This document shows positions 8,422 to 16,702 of a stretch of DNA of 35,230 nucleotides, piece by piece. The DNA is from Chlorobium sp. (GTDB lineage: Bacteria > Bacteroidota > Chlorobiia > Chlorobiales > Chlorobiaceae). Every line of letters begins with the position of its first letter. Positions within the stretch are counted from its first letter, which is position 1. Made by a program: the position numbers and the translations under genes. Under the pieces are notes generated by a model. That model did not search any database. It saw nothing but the letters and a program-made list of their open reading frames with translations, and was not told the origin of the DNA. Location of the stretch: the NCBI GenBank assembly GCA_028277225.1, contig JANQHB010000076.1, forward strand, positions 1 through 35,230. The letters run 5' to 3'.

Positions 8422-9819
8422 GTGGACGATGTGATGCTTGAGGGAAGGCTCGTCTCTGTAATCGGAGCCAGACGGAGCGGTATTGCGGCGGCAATACTTC
8501 TCAGGGACAGGGGTGCGGCAGTGTTTGTCAGTGACAGCGCTCCGATTGCTGAACAAGAGCGTGAGATGCTTCGCAATATCGGTGTTGTTTATGAAGAAAA
8601 CGGGCACAGCGAAAAGGTACTCGATGCCGATTTTGCCATTGTGAGCCCCGGTATTTCTCCAACCGCACCTGTTATCCAGCGGCTCGAAGAGGAGGGAATG
8701 ACGATTCACAGCGAGATCGAGCTTGCCTCATGGGTATGTCCGGCTCCTATAGTCGGCGTGACCGGAACAGACGGCAAGACGACAACCGCATTGCTGATCG
8801 CGGCAATCTGCGGCTATGACGGTGCTGCCAGGGGGTATCATGCGTTCAGTGCCGGAAATATCGGCGTTCCATTTTCTTCTGTTGTCGGGAAGATGACTCA
8901 AAACGATATCGCTGTTGTCGAACTGAGCAGCTATCAGCTCGAGCGCTGTGATACGTTCCACCCGGAGGTTGCCGTCATTACAAACATCATGCCCGATCAT
9001 CTTGACAGGTATGGAGGCAGTCTTGAGCGATACAGTGAGGCAAAGTACAGGATTTTCAGAAATCAGAGGCCCAATGACTGGCTGGTCTACAACTATGACA
9101 ACCCGACGCTTCGCGAGCGTTTCAGCGGCGGCGGACGGGGACTTCCGGGTCTTTTTCCGTTCAGCACCGATGCCGGGCGGATTGCAGCAGACTCAGAGCG
9201 GTATGCAACGGTCGAGGATGAGGGGATCGTAACGGTCATCGACGGGCAAAAAGAAAGGGTTATCGGTTTTCAGGATCTGTTCAAGAGAAGTTTCAGGGGA
9301 AGCCATAACCTTGAAAACGTGCTGGCAGCGGCTGCAGCGGCAAGGGTTCTCCGTATAGGCGCTTCGTCGGCACACAAGGCGCTCGGAAATTTTGCAGGTG
9401 TCGAGCATCGCCAGGAACTTGTCGGAACGAGCGGGGGTATTGAATGGATCAACGATTCCAAGGCGACCAATCTCAATGCGCTCAGGCGTGCTTTGCAGAG
9501 CGTTCCGGGCAACATACTGCTTATTGCCGGAGGCCGGGCAAAAGGAGATGATTTCAGTGACATCGCCGGAGAGGTACGGGAAAGGGTCTCGAAGCTTGTT
9601 GTCTTTGGTGAATCAAAGGAAACAATTGCCGGGGCGCTCTCTCCTTTTATCGTTGCGGAGCGGGCCGATTCCCTTGAAGAAGCGGTGGAACTCTGCCGCA
9701 GCTCTGCCTGCAAGGGCGATACGGTTCTGTTTTCTCCCGGTTGTTCAAGTTTCGACATGTTTGAAAACTTCGAGGAAAGAGGAAAAGCTTTCAAGGATCT
9801 GGTCAGGGAGTTTGTATGA
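8422..9819 (+). CDS. murD: UDP-N-acetylmuramoylalanine--D-glutamate ligase MurD
   Basis: 465 aa Mur ligase that adds D-Glu to UDP-MurNAc-L-Ala. The N-terminal Rossmann-like segment VSVIGARRSG is at 11-20. The P-loop reads GTDGKTT at 115-121, with Asp where Mur ligases usually carry Asn, Ser-Asn or His. NDSKATN and SPGCSSFDMF blocks near the C-terminus are typical of MurD. A GTG start at 8422 is preferred, because GAGGTGA lies five bases upstream and the protein then opens like other MurD proteins. GTG 8416, GTG 8431 and ATG 8434 are alternatives. The stop overlaps the ftsW start (ATGA). Confidence 0.93.
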   Translation: MDDVMLEGRLVSVIGARRSGIAAAILLRDRGAAVFVSDSAPIAEQEREMLRNIGVVYEENGHSEKVLDADFAIVSPGISPTAPVIQRLEEEGMTIHSEIELASWVCPAPIVGVTGTDGKTTTALLIAAICGYDGAARGYHAFSAGNIGVPFSSVVGKMTQNDIAVVELSSYQLERCDTFHPEVAVITNIMPDHLDRYGGSLERYSEAKYRIFRNQRPNDWLVYNYDNPTLRERFSGGGRGLPGLFPFSTDAGRIAADSERYATVEDEGIVTVIDGQKERVIGFQDLFKRSFRGSHNLENVLAAAAAARVLRIGASSAHKALGNFAGVEHRQELVGTSGGIEWINDSKATNLNALRRALQSVPGNILLIAGGRAKGDDFSDIAGEVRERVSKLVVFGESKETIAGALSPFIVAERADSLEEAVELCRSSACKGDTVLFSPGCSSFDMFENFEERGKAFKDLVREFV

Positions 9820-11024
9820 TGAGAGCCTACGAAAACAGTTATGAGGAAAATTATCCGGGGGGGCTCGGCGACAGGACCGGTACGGGCGGCTCAAAAAGTT
9901 TTGCCGGAAAATTTCTTCTGCTTATTGTCGTTGTTCTGATGTGTATCGGCATTGTGGTCGTTTACACCAGCGGAGCGGGATGGGCACAGCGTAAATTCTC
10001 GAACCAGGAATATTTTCTCTGGAGACAGGTGATCTATGCAATTCTCGGCCTTGCGACCGTCTTCATTTTTTCCTCTATTGACTACAGGATTTTCAGGAAA
10101 CTTAGCAAGGTCATTTTTTTTGCAAGCATAGCTCTGCTTGGCGGTTTGCTGCTTTTCAAGTTCATGGGAGTGATCAAGGGTGCGGCCCGATGGATATACA
10201 TCGGCCCCCTGAGTTTTCAGGTATCTGATTTTGCCAAGTATGCAATGATATTTCATTTCGCCCGCCTGATCACCGACAAGAAGGACTACATCAAGGATCT
10301 CAATGAAAGCTACTACCCCATGCTGACTCTTCTCATGATGGTGGTTTCCCTGATAGCGTTCGCTCCGAATTTCAGCACGGCTTCTCTGGTTGCGCTGATC
10401 GGCTTTTCGATGATGTTTCTCGGCGGGGCACGTCTGAAACACCTGTTCTGGACAGCAACGGCTCTCGTGCCGCTGGCAATTGTGTTTGCCTTGTCGAAAT
10501 CCTACAGGGTCGACAGAATTGTTTCTTTTTTCAATGGCGGCGACGAAGAGCAGCTCTCCTATCAGGTCCGCCAGGCCCTGATAGGGCTTGGAAACGGCGG
10601 CATGTTCGGACTCGGTATCGGGGAAAGCAAGCAGCGGGAGCTGTTTCTGCCTCTCTCCTACAATGACTTTGTTTTTGTCATCATTGGAGAGGAGTTCGGC
10701 TTTGTCGGCGCTGTGGCTGTCCTGCTTCTGTTTGCACTGTTTTTTATCTGCGGGCTTGTTATCGCAAAAAATGCCGCAGACGGTTTTGGCCGTTTTGTCG
10801 CTCTCGGAATCACCATTACCATCGTGCTGTATGCCCTGGTCAACATCGCTGTCGCAAGCAACGTATTTCCTACGACAGGTGTTGCGCTTCCGTTTATCAG
10901 TTACGGGGGAACAGCACTCCTGTTCAATTCGCTCGGGGTGGGTATCCTGGTCAGCATATCGAGGAAAAAGAAACTGTCTGAATCCTCCTCTTCCGGTGAC
11001 GAGATGACGGAGGGCGTCGTATGA
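9816..11024 (+). CDS. ftsW: SEDS-family septal glycosyltransferase FtsW
   Basis: 402 aa, about ten transmembrane segments. FtsW polymerises lipid II into glycan strands at the septum together with FtsI. The SEDS signature near the C-terminus, SYNDFVFVIIGEEFGFVG, includes D284, the likely catalytic aspartate. The ending TTGVALPFISYGGTALLFN is characteristic. The usual QPSE-x-x-K motif reads Q135-V-S-D-F-A-K141 here. A soluble tail of about 30 residues precedes the first helix. The start overlaps the murD stop (ATGA) and the end overlaps the murG start in the same way. Confidence 0.95.
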   Translation: MMRAYENSYEENYPGGLGDRTGTGGSKSFAGKFLLLIVVVLMCIGIVVVYTSGAGWAQRKFSNQEYFLWRQVIYAILGLATVFIFSSIDYRIFRKLSKVIFFASIALLGGLLLFKFMGVIKGAARWIYIGPLSFQVSDFAKYAMIFHFARLITDKKDYIKDLNESYYPMLTLLMMVVSLIAFAPNFSTASLVALIGFSMMFLGGARLKHLFWTATALVPLAIVFALSKSYRVDRIVSFFNGGDEEQLSYQVRQALIGLGNGGMFGLGIGESKQRELFLPLSYNDFVFVIIGEEFGFVGAVAVLLLFALFFICGLVIAKNAADGFGRFVALGITITIVLYALVNIAVASNVFPTTGVALPFISYGGTALLFNSLGVGILVSISRKKKLSESSSSGDEMTEGVV

Positions 11025-12112
11025 AAGTGATTTTTGCAGGAGGTGGAACCGGAGGGCACCTTTATCCGGCCGTTGCCATGGCCGAAGAGCTCCTGAAGCT
11101 GGATCCGGAAGCCGACGTGTCTTTTGCAGGAACCGAACGGGGAATCGAAGCGACTGAAATTCCCCGTCTCGGCTTTCGTCTGCACATGTTCAGGGTACGG
11201 GGGTTCAGCCGGGGAAAAACACCGGCGGACCTGGTGCATAATGCGGGAGTTCTGGCCGATTTTGCAGGATCGCTGGGGAGTGCGGTTTCGCTTCTCAGAA
11301 AAGAGAAGCCCGACGTTGTTGTCGGAACGGGCGGTTTTGTAAGCGCTCCCCTGCTCCTCGCCGCCCAGCTGCTCGGTATACCGAACCTGATACAGGAGCA
11401 GAATGCGTTTCCGGGCCTGACAACCCGGCTGCTGTCCATGAAGGCAACCGAGCTGCATTTGTCTTTTGAAGAAAGCCGAGCGTATGTTAAACGAAAGCGA
11501 GGAGTATGGATTTCGGGTAATCCTGCACGGTCTTTTTCGCTTGCCGACGCGGGTGAGGCAAGGAAATCGTTCGGGCTTGATCCGAAGAAAACCACGCTGC
11601 TTGTTTTTGGTGGAAGCCGCGGGGCACGCTCCATCAATGCGGCGGTGAAACAATGGCTCGAAGAGTTTGACGGCCGGTTCAATCTCATCTGGCAGACAGG
11701 CTCTCTGGATATCGATGCGATCCGGAAAGAGCACAGCCCTTCGTCGAGCCTCTGGTTCGGTCCCTATATCGACACTATGGGGACGGCCTATTCAGCAGCG
11801 GATATGGTGCTTTGCAGGGCGGGAGCATCGACTGTTGCCGAGCTGACAAATCTCGGTAAACCGGCAATTCTGGTCCCCTATCCCCATGCGACCGGTAACC
11901 ATCAGTTTTTCAATGCCGAGGCACTGTCGAAAGACGGTGCAGCCGTTCTGATAGAGGATGGCGACATAGGTTCGGGGAGCGCAAAAGATGAGGTTGTCGG
12001 GCTGCTCGATGACGGTGTCAGGAGAGCGGAGATCGCAGCAGCATGCAAGCGTCACGGGATGGCTCGCGCTGCTCTTGAACTGGCGGAAAGAATTCAACAA
12101 CTTGCATCCTGA
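11021..12112 (+). CDS. murG: Lipid I GlcNAc transferase MurG
   Basis: 363 aa, GT28 family. It transfers GlcNAc from UDP-GlcNAc to lipid I, giving lipid II on the inner face of the membrane. The N-terminal glycine-rich loop GGGTGGHLYPA (6-16) is diagnostic. GFVSAPLLLAA, IQEQNAFPGLTTRLL, FGGSRGARSIN and CRAGASTVAELTNLGKPAILVPYP cover the remaining donor and acceptor motifs. Length is normal. The ATGA overlap with ftsW indicates coupling. It stands next to murC, 13 bases downstream. Confidence 0.97.
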   Translation: MKVIFAGGGTGGHLYPAVAMAEELLKLDPEADVSFAGTERGIEATEIPRLGFRLHMFRVRGFSRGKTPADLVHNAGVLADFAGSLGSAVSLLRKEKPDVVVGTGGFVSAPLLLAAQLLGIPNLIQEQNAFPGLTTRLLSMKATELHLSFEESRAYVKRKRGVWISGNPARSFSLADAGEARKSFGLDPKKTTLLVFGGSRGARSINAAVKQWLEEFDGRFNLIWQTGSLDIDAIRKEHSPSSSLWFGPYIDTMGTAYSAADMVLCRAGASTVAELTNLGKPAILVPYPHATGNHQFFNAEALSKDGAAVLIEDGDIGSGSAKDEVVGLLDDGVRRAEIAAACKRHGMARAALELAERIQQLAS

Positions 12113-12125
12113 AAGGAACGGTACC

Positions 12126-13508
12126 GTGGAGCTGGGAAACACGAAACATATACACATTGTCGGAATAGGCGGAGCGGGTATGAGCGCCATTGCCGAGCTT
12201 CTTCTGCAGTCGGGTTATAACGTGACCGGATCGGATATCGCCACGAGCGAGGTGACAAAAAAACTGTGCAGGGAAGGGGCCGTTATCGCCGAGGGGCACA
12301 GTGCGGAAAATATCGGGGACTGCGATGTCGTTGTCTATTCGTCTGCGGTCGCCGCTGGAGATAACGTGGAGATTGCTGAGGCCGAAGAGAGAGGAATACC
12401 GGTTATCAAGAGAGATGAAATGCTGGGCGAAATGATGCGCTATGAAAGCGGCATCTGTGTTGCCGGTACGCACGGCAAGACAACCACGACGGCAATGATC
12501 GCCACAATTCTGATTGAAGCCGGGGAATCGCCGACCGTGATGATCGGCGGTGTTTCCGACTACCTAAAGGGAAGCGCAAGGGTTGGAGAGGGCAAATACA
12601 TGGTTATCGAGGCGGATGAATACGATCGTGCGTTTCTGAAGCTTACACCCTCACTGGCTGTCATCAACAGTCTCGAGGTCGAACACACCGATACCTATGC
12701 AGGAATAGAGGAGCTCAGGGACGCTTTTATCGCGTTTGCCAACAAGGTTCCGTTTTACGGCAGGGTTTTCTGCTGCGTCGACTGGCCTGAAGTGCGAAGT
12801 ATTGTTCCCCGTCTCGAACGGCGCTCGATCACCTATGGTATCGATGAGACAGCCGAGTATACTGCCCGGGACATCCATGTCGAACGTAACGAGACGATTT
12901 TCAGGGTAGAGCACCGGAAAAAAGAGCTGGCACGGTTCCGGATGTCCGTTCCTGGGCGGCATAACGTCCAGAACGCACTGGCGGCAATTGCCGTTTGTAC
13001 TGAAGCGGGCCTGCCAGCAGAAAAGATCGTCAGGGGGATTGCTGCTTTCAGCGGTATGAAGCGGCGTTTTCAGGTTCGTTACAGCAGGGAAGGCGGCCCG
13101 GTTATCGTCGATGACTATGCGCATCATCCTTCTGAAGTCAAGGCCGCAGTCAGGGCCGCCAGGGCCGGCTGGAGCGATTATGAGGTTACCGCAATCTTTC
13201 AGCCTCATCTTTTTTCCCGGACGGAAGCCTTTGCCAATGAGTTCGGCTGGGCTCTCAGTCATGCTGACAGAATTGTTGTCACAGACGTTTTTCCTGCACG
13301 TGAAAAAGCCGGGGATTTCCCCGGGATCAGCGGGAAAATGGTTGCCGATGCGGCAAGGGTCGCCGGCGGACGGAATGTCAGCTTCGTTGCCAGGGAGGAA
13401 CTCTGCGATACCCTGGCGGGTTACTGTGTTTCAAAAAAACTCTTGCTGTTGATGGGTGCAGGCGACATAACATCTGTCGCCGGAGAACTTTCCGGGATGT
13501 GCGGCTGA
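12126..13508 (+). CDS. murC: UDP-N-acetylmuramate--L-alanine ligase MurC
   Basis: 460 aa, first Mur ligase of the pathway, adding L-Ala to UDP-MurNAc. HIVGIGGAGMSAIAELL at 10-26 is the UDP-substrate nucleotide fold, and the P-loop is GTHGKTT at 114-120. VDDYAHHPSEVKA and FQPHLFSRT are MurC blocks. A GTG at 12126 is taken as the start because AAGGAACGG lies just upstream and the protein opens correctly there. The open frame extends back into murG but without homology. The stop TGA is followed at once by an ATG that opens a tiny ORF leading to murB. Confidence 0.96.
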   Translation: MELGNTKHIHIVGIGGAGMSAIAELLLQSGYNVTGSDIATSEVTKKLCREGAVIAEGHSAENIGDCDVVVYSSAVAAGDNVEIAEAEERGIPVIKRDEMLGEMMRYESGICVAGTHGKTTTTAMIATILIEAGESPTVMIGGVSDYLKGSARVGEGKYMVIEADEYDRAFLKLTPSLAVINSLEVEHTDTYAGIEELRDAFIAFANKVPFYGRVFCCVDWPEVRSIVPRLERRSITYGIDETAEYTARDIHVERNETIFRVEHRKKELARFRMSVPGRHNVQNALAAIAVCTEAGLPAEKIVRGIAAFSGMKRRFQVRYSREGGPVIVDDYAHHPSEVKAAVRAARAGWSDYEVTAIFQPHLFSRTEAFANEFGWALSHADRIVVTDVFPAREKAGDFPGISGKMVADAARVAGGRNVSFVAREELCDTLAGYCVSKKLLLLMGAGDITSVAGELSGMCG

Positions 13509-13568
13509 ATGGTGAAAACCGGACGACCGATCCCTATTTATGAAATTTATCAGAGCATTACGAGATGA
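13509..13568 (+). CDS. 19-codon ORF bridging murC and murB
   Basis: The ATG begins on the base after the murC stop. Nineteen codons run to a TGA that overlaps the murB ATG by two bases (ATGA). The predicted peptide is MVKTGRPIPIYEIYQSITR. It fills the only sizeable gap between neighbouring mur genes here, and its frame would carry terminating ribosomes from murC to murB. It has no recognisable domain. It could be a coupling peptide, or chance in a 56-base spacer. Confidence 0.35.
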   Translation: MVKTGRPIPIYEIYQSITR

Positions 13569-14500
13569 TCAGTACGGAAGAATTGCTGGATACAATCAAA
13601 GGTGACGTCCTGCTTGGAGAATCCATGAAAGAGCATACGTCCCTGAGGATTGGCGGCAGTGCAGATTTTTTTGTCAACCCTCTTGATCCTGAAGATCTTT
13701 GCAGGACGATATCGCTTTTCGAATCCAGGAACCTGCCCTTTACGCTCATTGGAAGAGGAACGAATCTCCTGGTACATGATGATGGTGTCCGGGGGGCGGT
13801 CATCCTTACAAAACGTGCTCTTGGAAGCTACTCGATCAAGAAAAATGCCGTTACTGCAGGTGCAGGGGTCAGCCTTGCGATGCTTGCCGACAAGACGTTC
13901 TCGGCATTGCTTGGGGGGATCGAAATGCTTCAGGGCATTCCCGGAACGCTGGGTGGTGCGGTGATTATGAATGCCGGCGCTTATGGCCAGGAAATCGGTG
14001 ATGCAGTCACCTGGGTTGAAGTCTACGACAAGGGGAAGTCGCGCGTTATTCCGGCAAGTGATATCGAGTTCGGGTATCGAAAAAGCTCCCTTGAAGGCTA
14101 TACCGTTCTTGGTTCAGGATTGAAGCTCAAAAAGCTTGCCGGAGCAGCGCTTGAAAAACGGAGCAGTATGCGCAGCGATGCTTTTGAGAAAAGAGCGGCA
14201 AGTCAGCCTCTTTACCTGCCGAATGCGGGCTCCATTTTCCGCAATCCCGTCATGTCGGGGGATAATTCCTCAGGACTTACAGCCGGCCAGATGATCGATG
14301 CATGCGGGCTGAAGGGGCTCAGGAAAGGAGGAGCTATGATATCGGAAGAGCATGCCAATATCATAATCAATACCGGTGAGGCGACAGCATCCGACGTTCT
14401 GGAGCTTGTCAGTCATACAACAGATCGTGTCTGGAAGATGTTCGGTGTTCTTCTCGAACTGGAAATCAAGCTTCTCGGCTTTGAAAAAACCCTTTGCTGA
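13565..14500 (+). CDS. murB: UDP-N-acetylenolpyruvoylglucosamine reductase MurB
   Basis: 311 aa FAD enzyme that reduces UDP-GlcNAc-enolpyruvate to UDP-MurNAc with NADPH, the second committed step. FAD-binding signatures are LIGRGTNLLVHDDGVRG at 61-77 and GIPGTLGGAVIMNAGAYGQE at 124-143. Catalytic candidates are Arg172 (FGYRKS), Ser223 (NAGSIFRNP) and Glu262 (EEHAN). The compact form, without the extra Tyr-loop domain of E. coli MurB, is type II. No good ribosome site precedes the ATG. Its stop overlaps the ftsQ start (TGATG). Confidence 0.95.
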   Translation: MISTEELLDTIKGDVLLGESMKEHTSLRIGGSADFFVNPLDPEDLCRTISLFESRNLPFTLIGRGTNLLVHDDGVRGAVILTKRALGSYSIKKNAVTAGAGVSLAMLADKTFSALLGGIEMLQGIPGTLGGAVIMNAGAYGQEIGDAVTWVEVYDKGKSRVIPASDIEFGYRKSSLEGYTVLGSGLKLKKLAGAALEKRSSMRSDAFEKRAASQPLYLPNAGSIFRNPVMSGDNSSGLTAGQMIDACGLKGLRKGGAMISEEHANIIINTGEATASDVLELVSHTTDRVWKMFGVLLELEIKLLGFEKTLC

Positions 14501-15363
14501 TGCAAGGTTTTGTTTTCGACGATGATCCGAACCCTGCTGCAAAGGGCGGCAGAAGGCCTTCGAAAAACGATGAGCCCCGGGGTGATGGCTCTGCATCAAT
14601 GCGGTGGCAGCTTGTTGTCCTGTTCCTGCTTGTTGTTGTCGCCCTGCTTGCCGGTCTTGGGGTCAGTGCCCAGTTCTGGAAAAAAGGTGTTCTGGTAAGG
14701 GATGTCATTGTTTCAGGCAACAGGATGCTCAGTCCAGAAGATCTGGAGCAGTTGACAGAAGGTGTCATCGGCTCTCCGATTGAAAAGGTCGACGAAAACG
14801 GACTTGCCGGACGTATCGAGGCACTCCCCTATATTCGTAAGGCCGAGGTCAGGAGGGAGATGAACGGGATAGTGCGTATCATCGTCGAGGAGCGCAGTCC
14901 GCTGGCACTCTTGATGAAAGGGCCGAAAGTGCTTGTCATGGATACTCACGGATACATTCTGCCCTATAGTGATCTGATTTCGCGGACCAAACTGTTTCAG
15001 GTTCACGGTGTCAAAACCGGTTTTGCGGAAAGCCGCCGGGAAAAGGCCGATGAAGAAGATCTGGGCATCGTCAGAGAAATGATCGAGGCGCTGGAAGCAT
15101 CTGAATATGCGCAGTTGCTGGTCAGGGATATCTTCCTGGAAAGAAAGAACGGAACGTATTTTTCTGTTGCAGGAACCCCTACGGTATTTCTTGTCGGCAA
15201 TGATGGCAGCTACAAGGAAAAGTTGAAAAAATTCGAGATATTCTGGCAAAAGGTGCTTGCAAAAAAGGGGCTTGACGGTTTTGAAAAAGTTGATCTGAGG
15301 TTTGCCGATAACGTTTATGCTGTAGAGCTTGGCAGCCGGAGCCTCGACAGGGTTTCTCCCTGA
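14500..15363 (+). CDS. ftsQ: Cell division protein FtsQ
   Basis: 287 aa bitopic divisome protein linking early and late division proteins. A cytoplasmic tail of about 35 residues is followed by a membrane helix at about 36-56 and then a POTRA domain (VRDVIVSGNRMLSPEDLEQL, from about residue 67). The rest is a FtsQ beta domain, where VRREMNGIVRIIVEERSPLALL is typical. The ATG at 14500 overlaps the murB stop. A TTG at 14494 would add two residues. Position between murB and ftsA supports the name. Confidence 0.88.
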   Translation: MQGFVFDDDPNPAAKGGRRPSKNDEPRGDGSASMRWQLVVLFLLVVVALLAGLGVSAQFWKKGVLVRDVIVSGNRMLSPEDLEQLTEGVIGSPIEKVDENGLAGRIEALPYIRKAEVRREMNGIVRIIVEERSPLALLMKGPKVLVMDTHGYILPYSDLISRTKLFQVHGVKTGFAESRREKADEEDLGIVREMIEALEASEYAQLLVRDIFLERKNGTYFSVAGTPTVFLVGNDGSYKEKLKKFEIFWQKVLAKKGLDGFEKVDLRFADNVYAVELGSRSLDRVSP

Positions 15364-15385
15364 TATCATCTCCCGGGAAAAGAAC

Positions 15386-16672
15386 ATGCAGAAAAACAAT
15401 ATTGTCGTCGGACTTGACATAGGGACAACAAAGGTCTGTGTTGTGGTTGCCGAAAGGGATGAGATGGGTAAGCTCAACATTCTCGGTCAGGGCCGTGCGG
15501 ACTCGGAAGGCCTGCAGCGTGCAACCGTCGTTAACATCAACAAGACCGTTGACTCGATCAGAACGGCCGTAGCCGACGCCGAACGCGAATCATCGATTCG
15601 TATCAAGGGGGTCAATGTCGGGATATCGGGTACGCACGTTCATTGCATCACCAGCAATTCCGAGATCAGCATAAATCAGTCCGGGATTGTCAACCTTTCC
15701 GACATCAGGCGTTTCCTGGAAAACGCAAAGAAAAATATCCGTTACCTGGATATTGATCATGAAATTATTCATGTCATTCCCCAGGAGTTTGTCGTAGACG
15801 AACAGGAAGGTGTGCTTGACCCGATCGGTATGGCCGGTACGACGATGCGCGGAAGTGCCTATATCGTTGTGGGGACCAGAACCAAGATCAAAAACATTCG
15901 TCAATGTATTGAAAAAGCCGGTCTGGTCGTCAATGCAATGACGTTCGAGCCGATAGCTTCGGGGCTGGCGGTCATGACCAAAAGTGAGAAGAAAAGCGGT
16001 GTGGTGATTATCGATATCGGTGGCGGAACTACCGAGATAGCTATCTATATCGACGGCTCCATCCGTTTCTCCGAGGTGATCAAGATAGCGGCTAACGATG
16101 TCACCAAAGATGTGGAGTTTGGTGTGAAGGCGATGCATGAAGTTGCTGAGGAATTGAAGATCAAGCATGGTTTTGCATACTCCAGGGATCCTCAGGAGGA
16201 TGAAGAGATCCTTATTGAGGGAAGGGAGGGCCGCCCGCCGAAATCCTTTATGAAAAGCTGGCTGACGTTGATCATAGAAGCACGAATGATGGAGATTTTT
16301 GAACTCATCCGGGAGTCTCTCATGCATTCGGGATACTACGATTACCTCAATGCCGGAGCGGTTATCACCGGTGGAGGCAGCCTTATCCCCGGTACCGATA
16401 CCCTTGCTTCGAACATTCTCGGACTCGATGTCAGGACCGGATTTCCTGAAGGGGTATCGGGCGGGATGAAAGGAGCGATCAATAATCCTGTGTATGCGAC
16501 CGTTATGGGTCTTGTTGCGCATTCATTTGCGAACAGCGATTTTCAGGACAAGGATGTTATCGATATGCGAAATGGAAAAACAGGATCGTCTGATGATGAA
16601 GGGCAATCCAAAAAAGCTGCTGCCGGGAAGAAGATGGTTGACCGCCTGAGAGACTGGTGGGAAAAGCTTTAG
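15386..16672 (+). CDS. ftsA: Cell division protein FtsA
   Basis: 428 aa actin-like ATPase that tethers FtsZ to the membrane. The phosphate-1 motif GLDIGTTKVCVVVAE starts at residue 9, and a phosphate-2 motif VIIDIGGGTTEIAIY and the adenosine motif GAVITGGGSLIPG follow. The C-terminal 14 residues (KKMVDRLRDWWEKL) form an amphipathic helix, the membrane-targeting device of the family. The start at ATG 15386 matches family N-termini. In-frame codons upstream overlap ftsQ. It is 30 bases from ftsZ. Confidence 0.96.
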   Translation: MQKNNIVVGLDIGTTKVCVVVAERDEMGKLNILGQGRADSEGLQRATVVNINKTVDSIRTAVADAERESSIRIKGVNVGISGTHVHCITSNSEISINQSGIVNLSDIRRFLENAKKNIRYLDIDHEIIHVIPQEFVVDEQEGVLDPIGMAGTTMRGSAYIVVGTRTKIKNIRQCIEKAGLVVNAMTFEPIASGLAVMTKSEKKSGVVIIDIGGGTTEIAIYIDGSIRFSEVIKIAANDVTKDVEFGVKAMHEVAEELKIKHGFAYSRDPQEDEEILIEGREGRPPKSFMKSWLTLIIEARMMEIFELIRESLMHSGYYDYLNAGAVITGGGSLIPGTDTLASNILGLDVRTGFPEGVSGGMKGAINNPVYATVMGLVAHSFANSDFQDKDVIDMRNGKTGSSDDEGQSKKAAAGKKMVDRLRDWWEKL

Positions 16673-16702
16673 AACGGTCCTTTAAGAGGAGGAACAAGAC
16701 TC

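Noticed and set aside
15590..16522. 310-codon open frame on the minus strand opposite ftsA
   Set aside because: FtsA motifs are complete on the plus strand; the antisense product has no recognisable domain and no ribosome site was evident.
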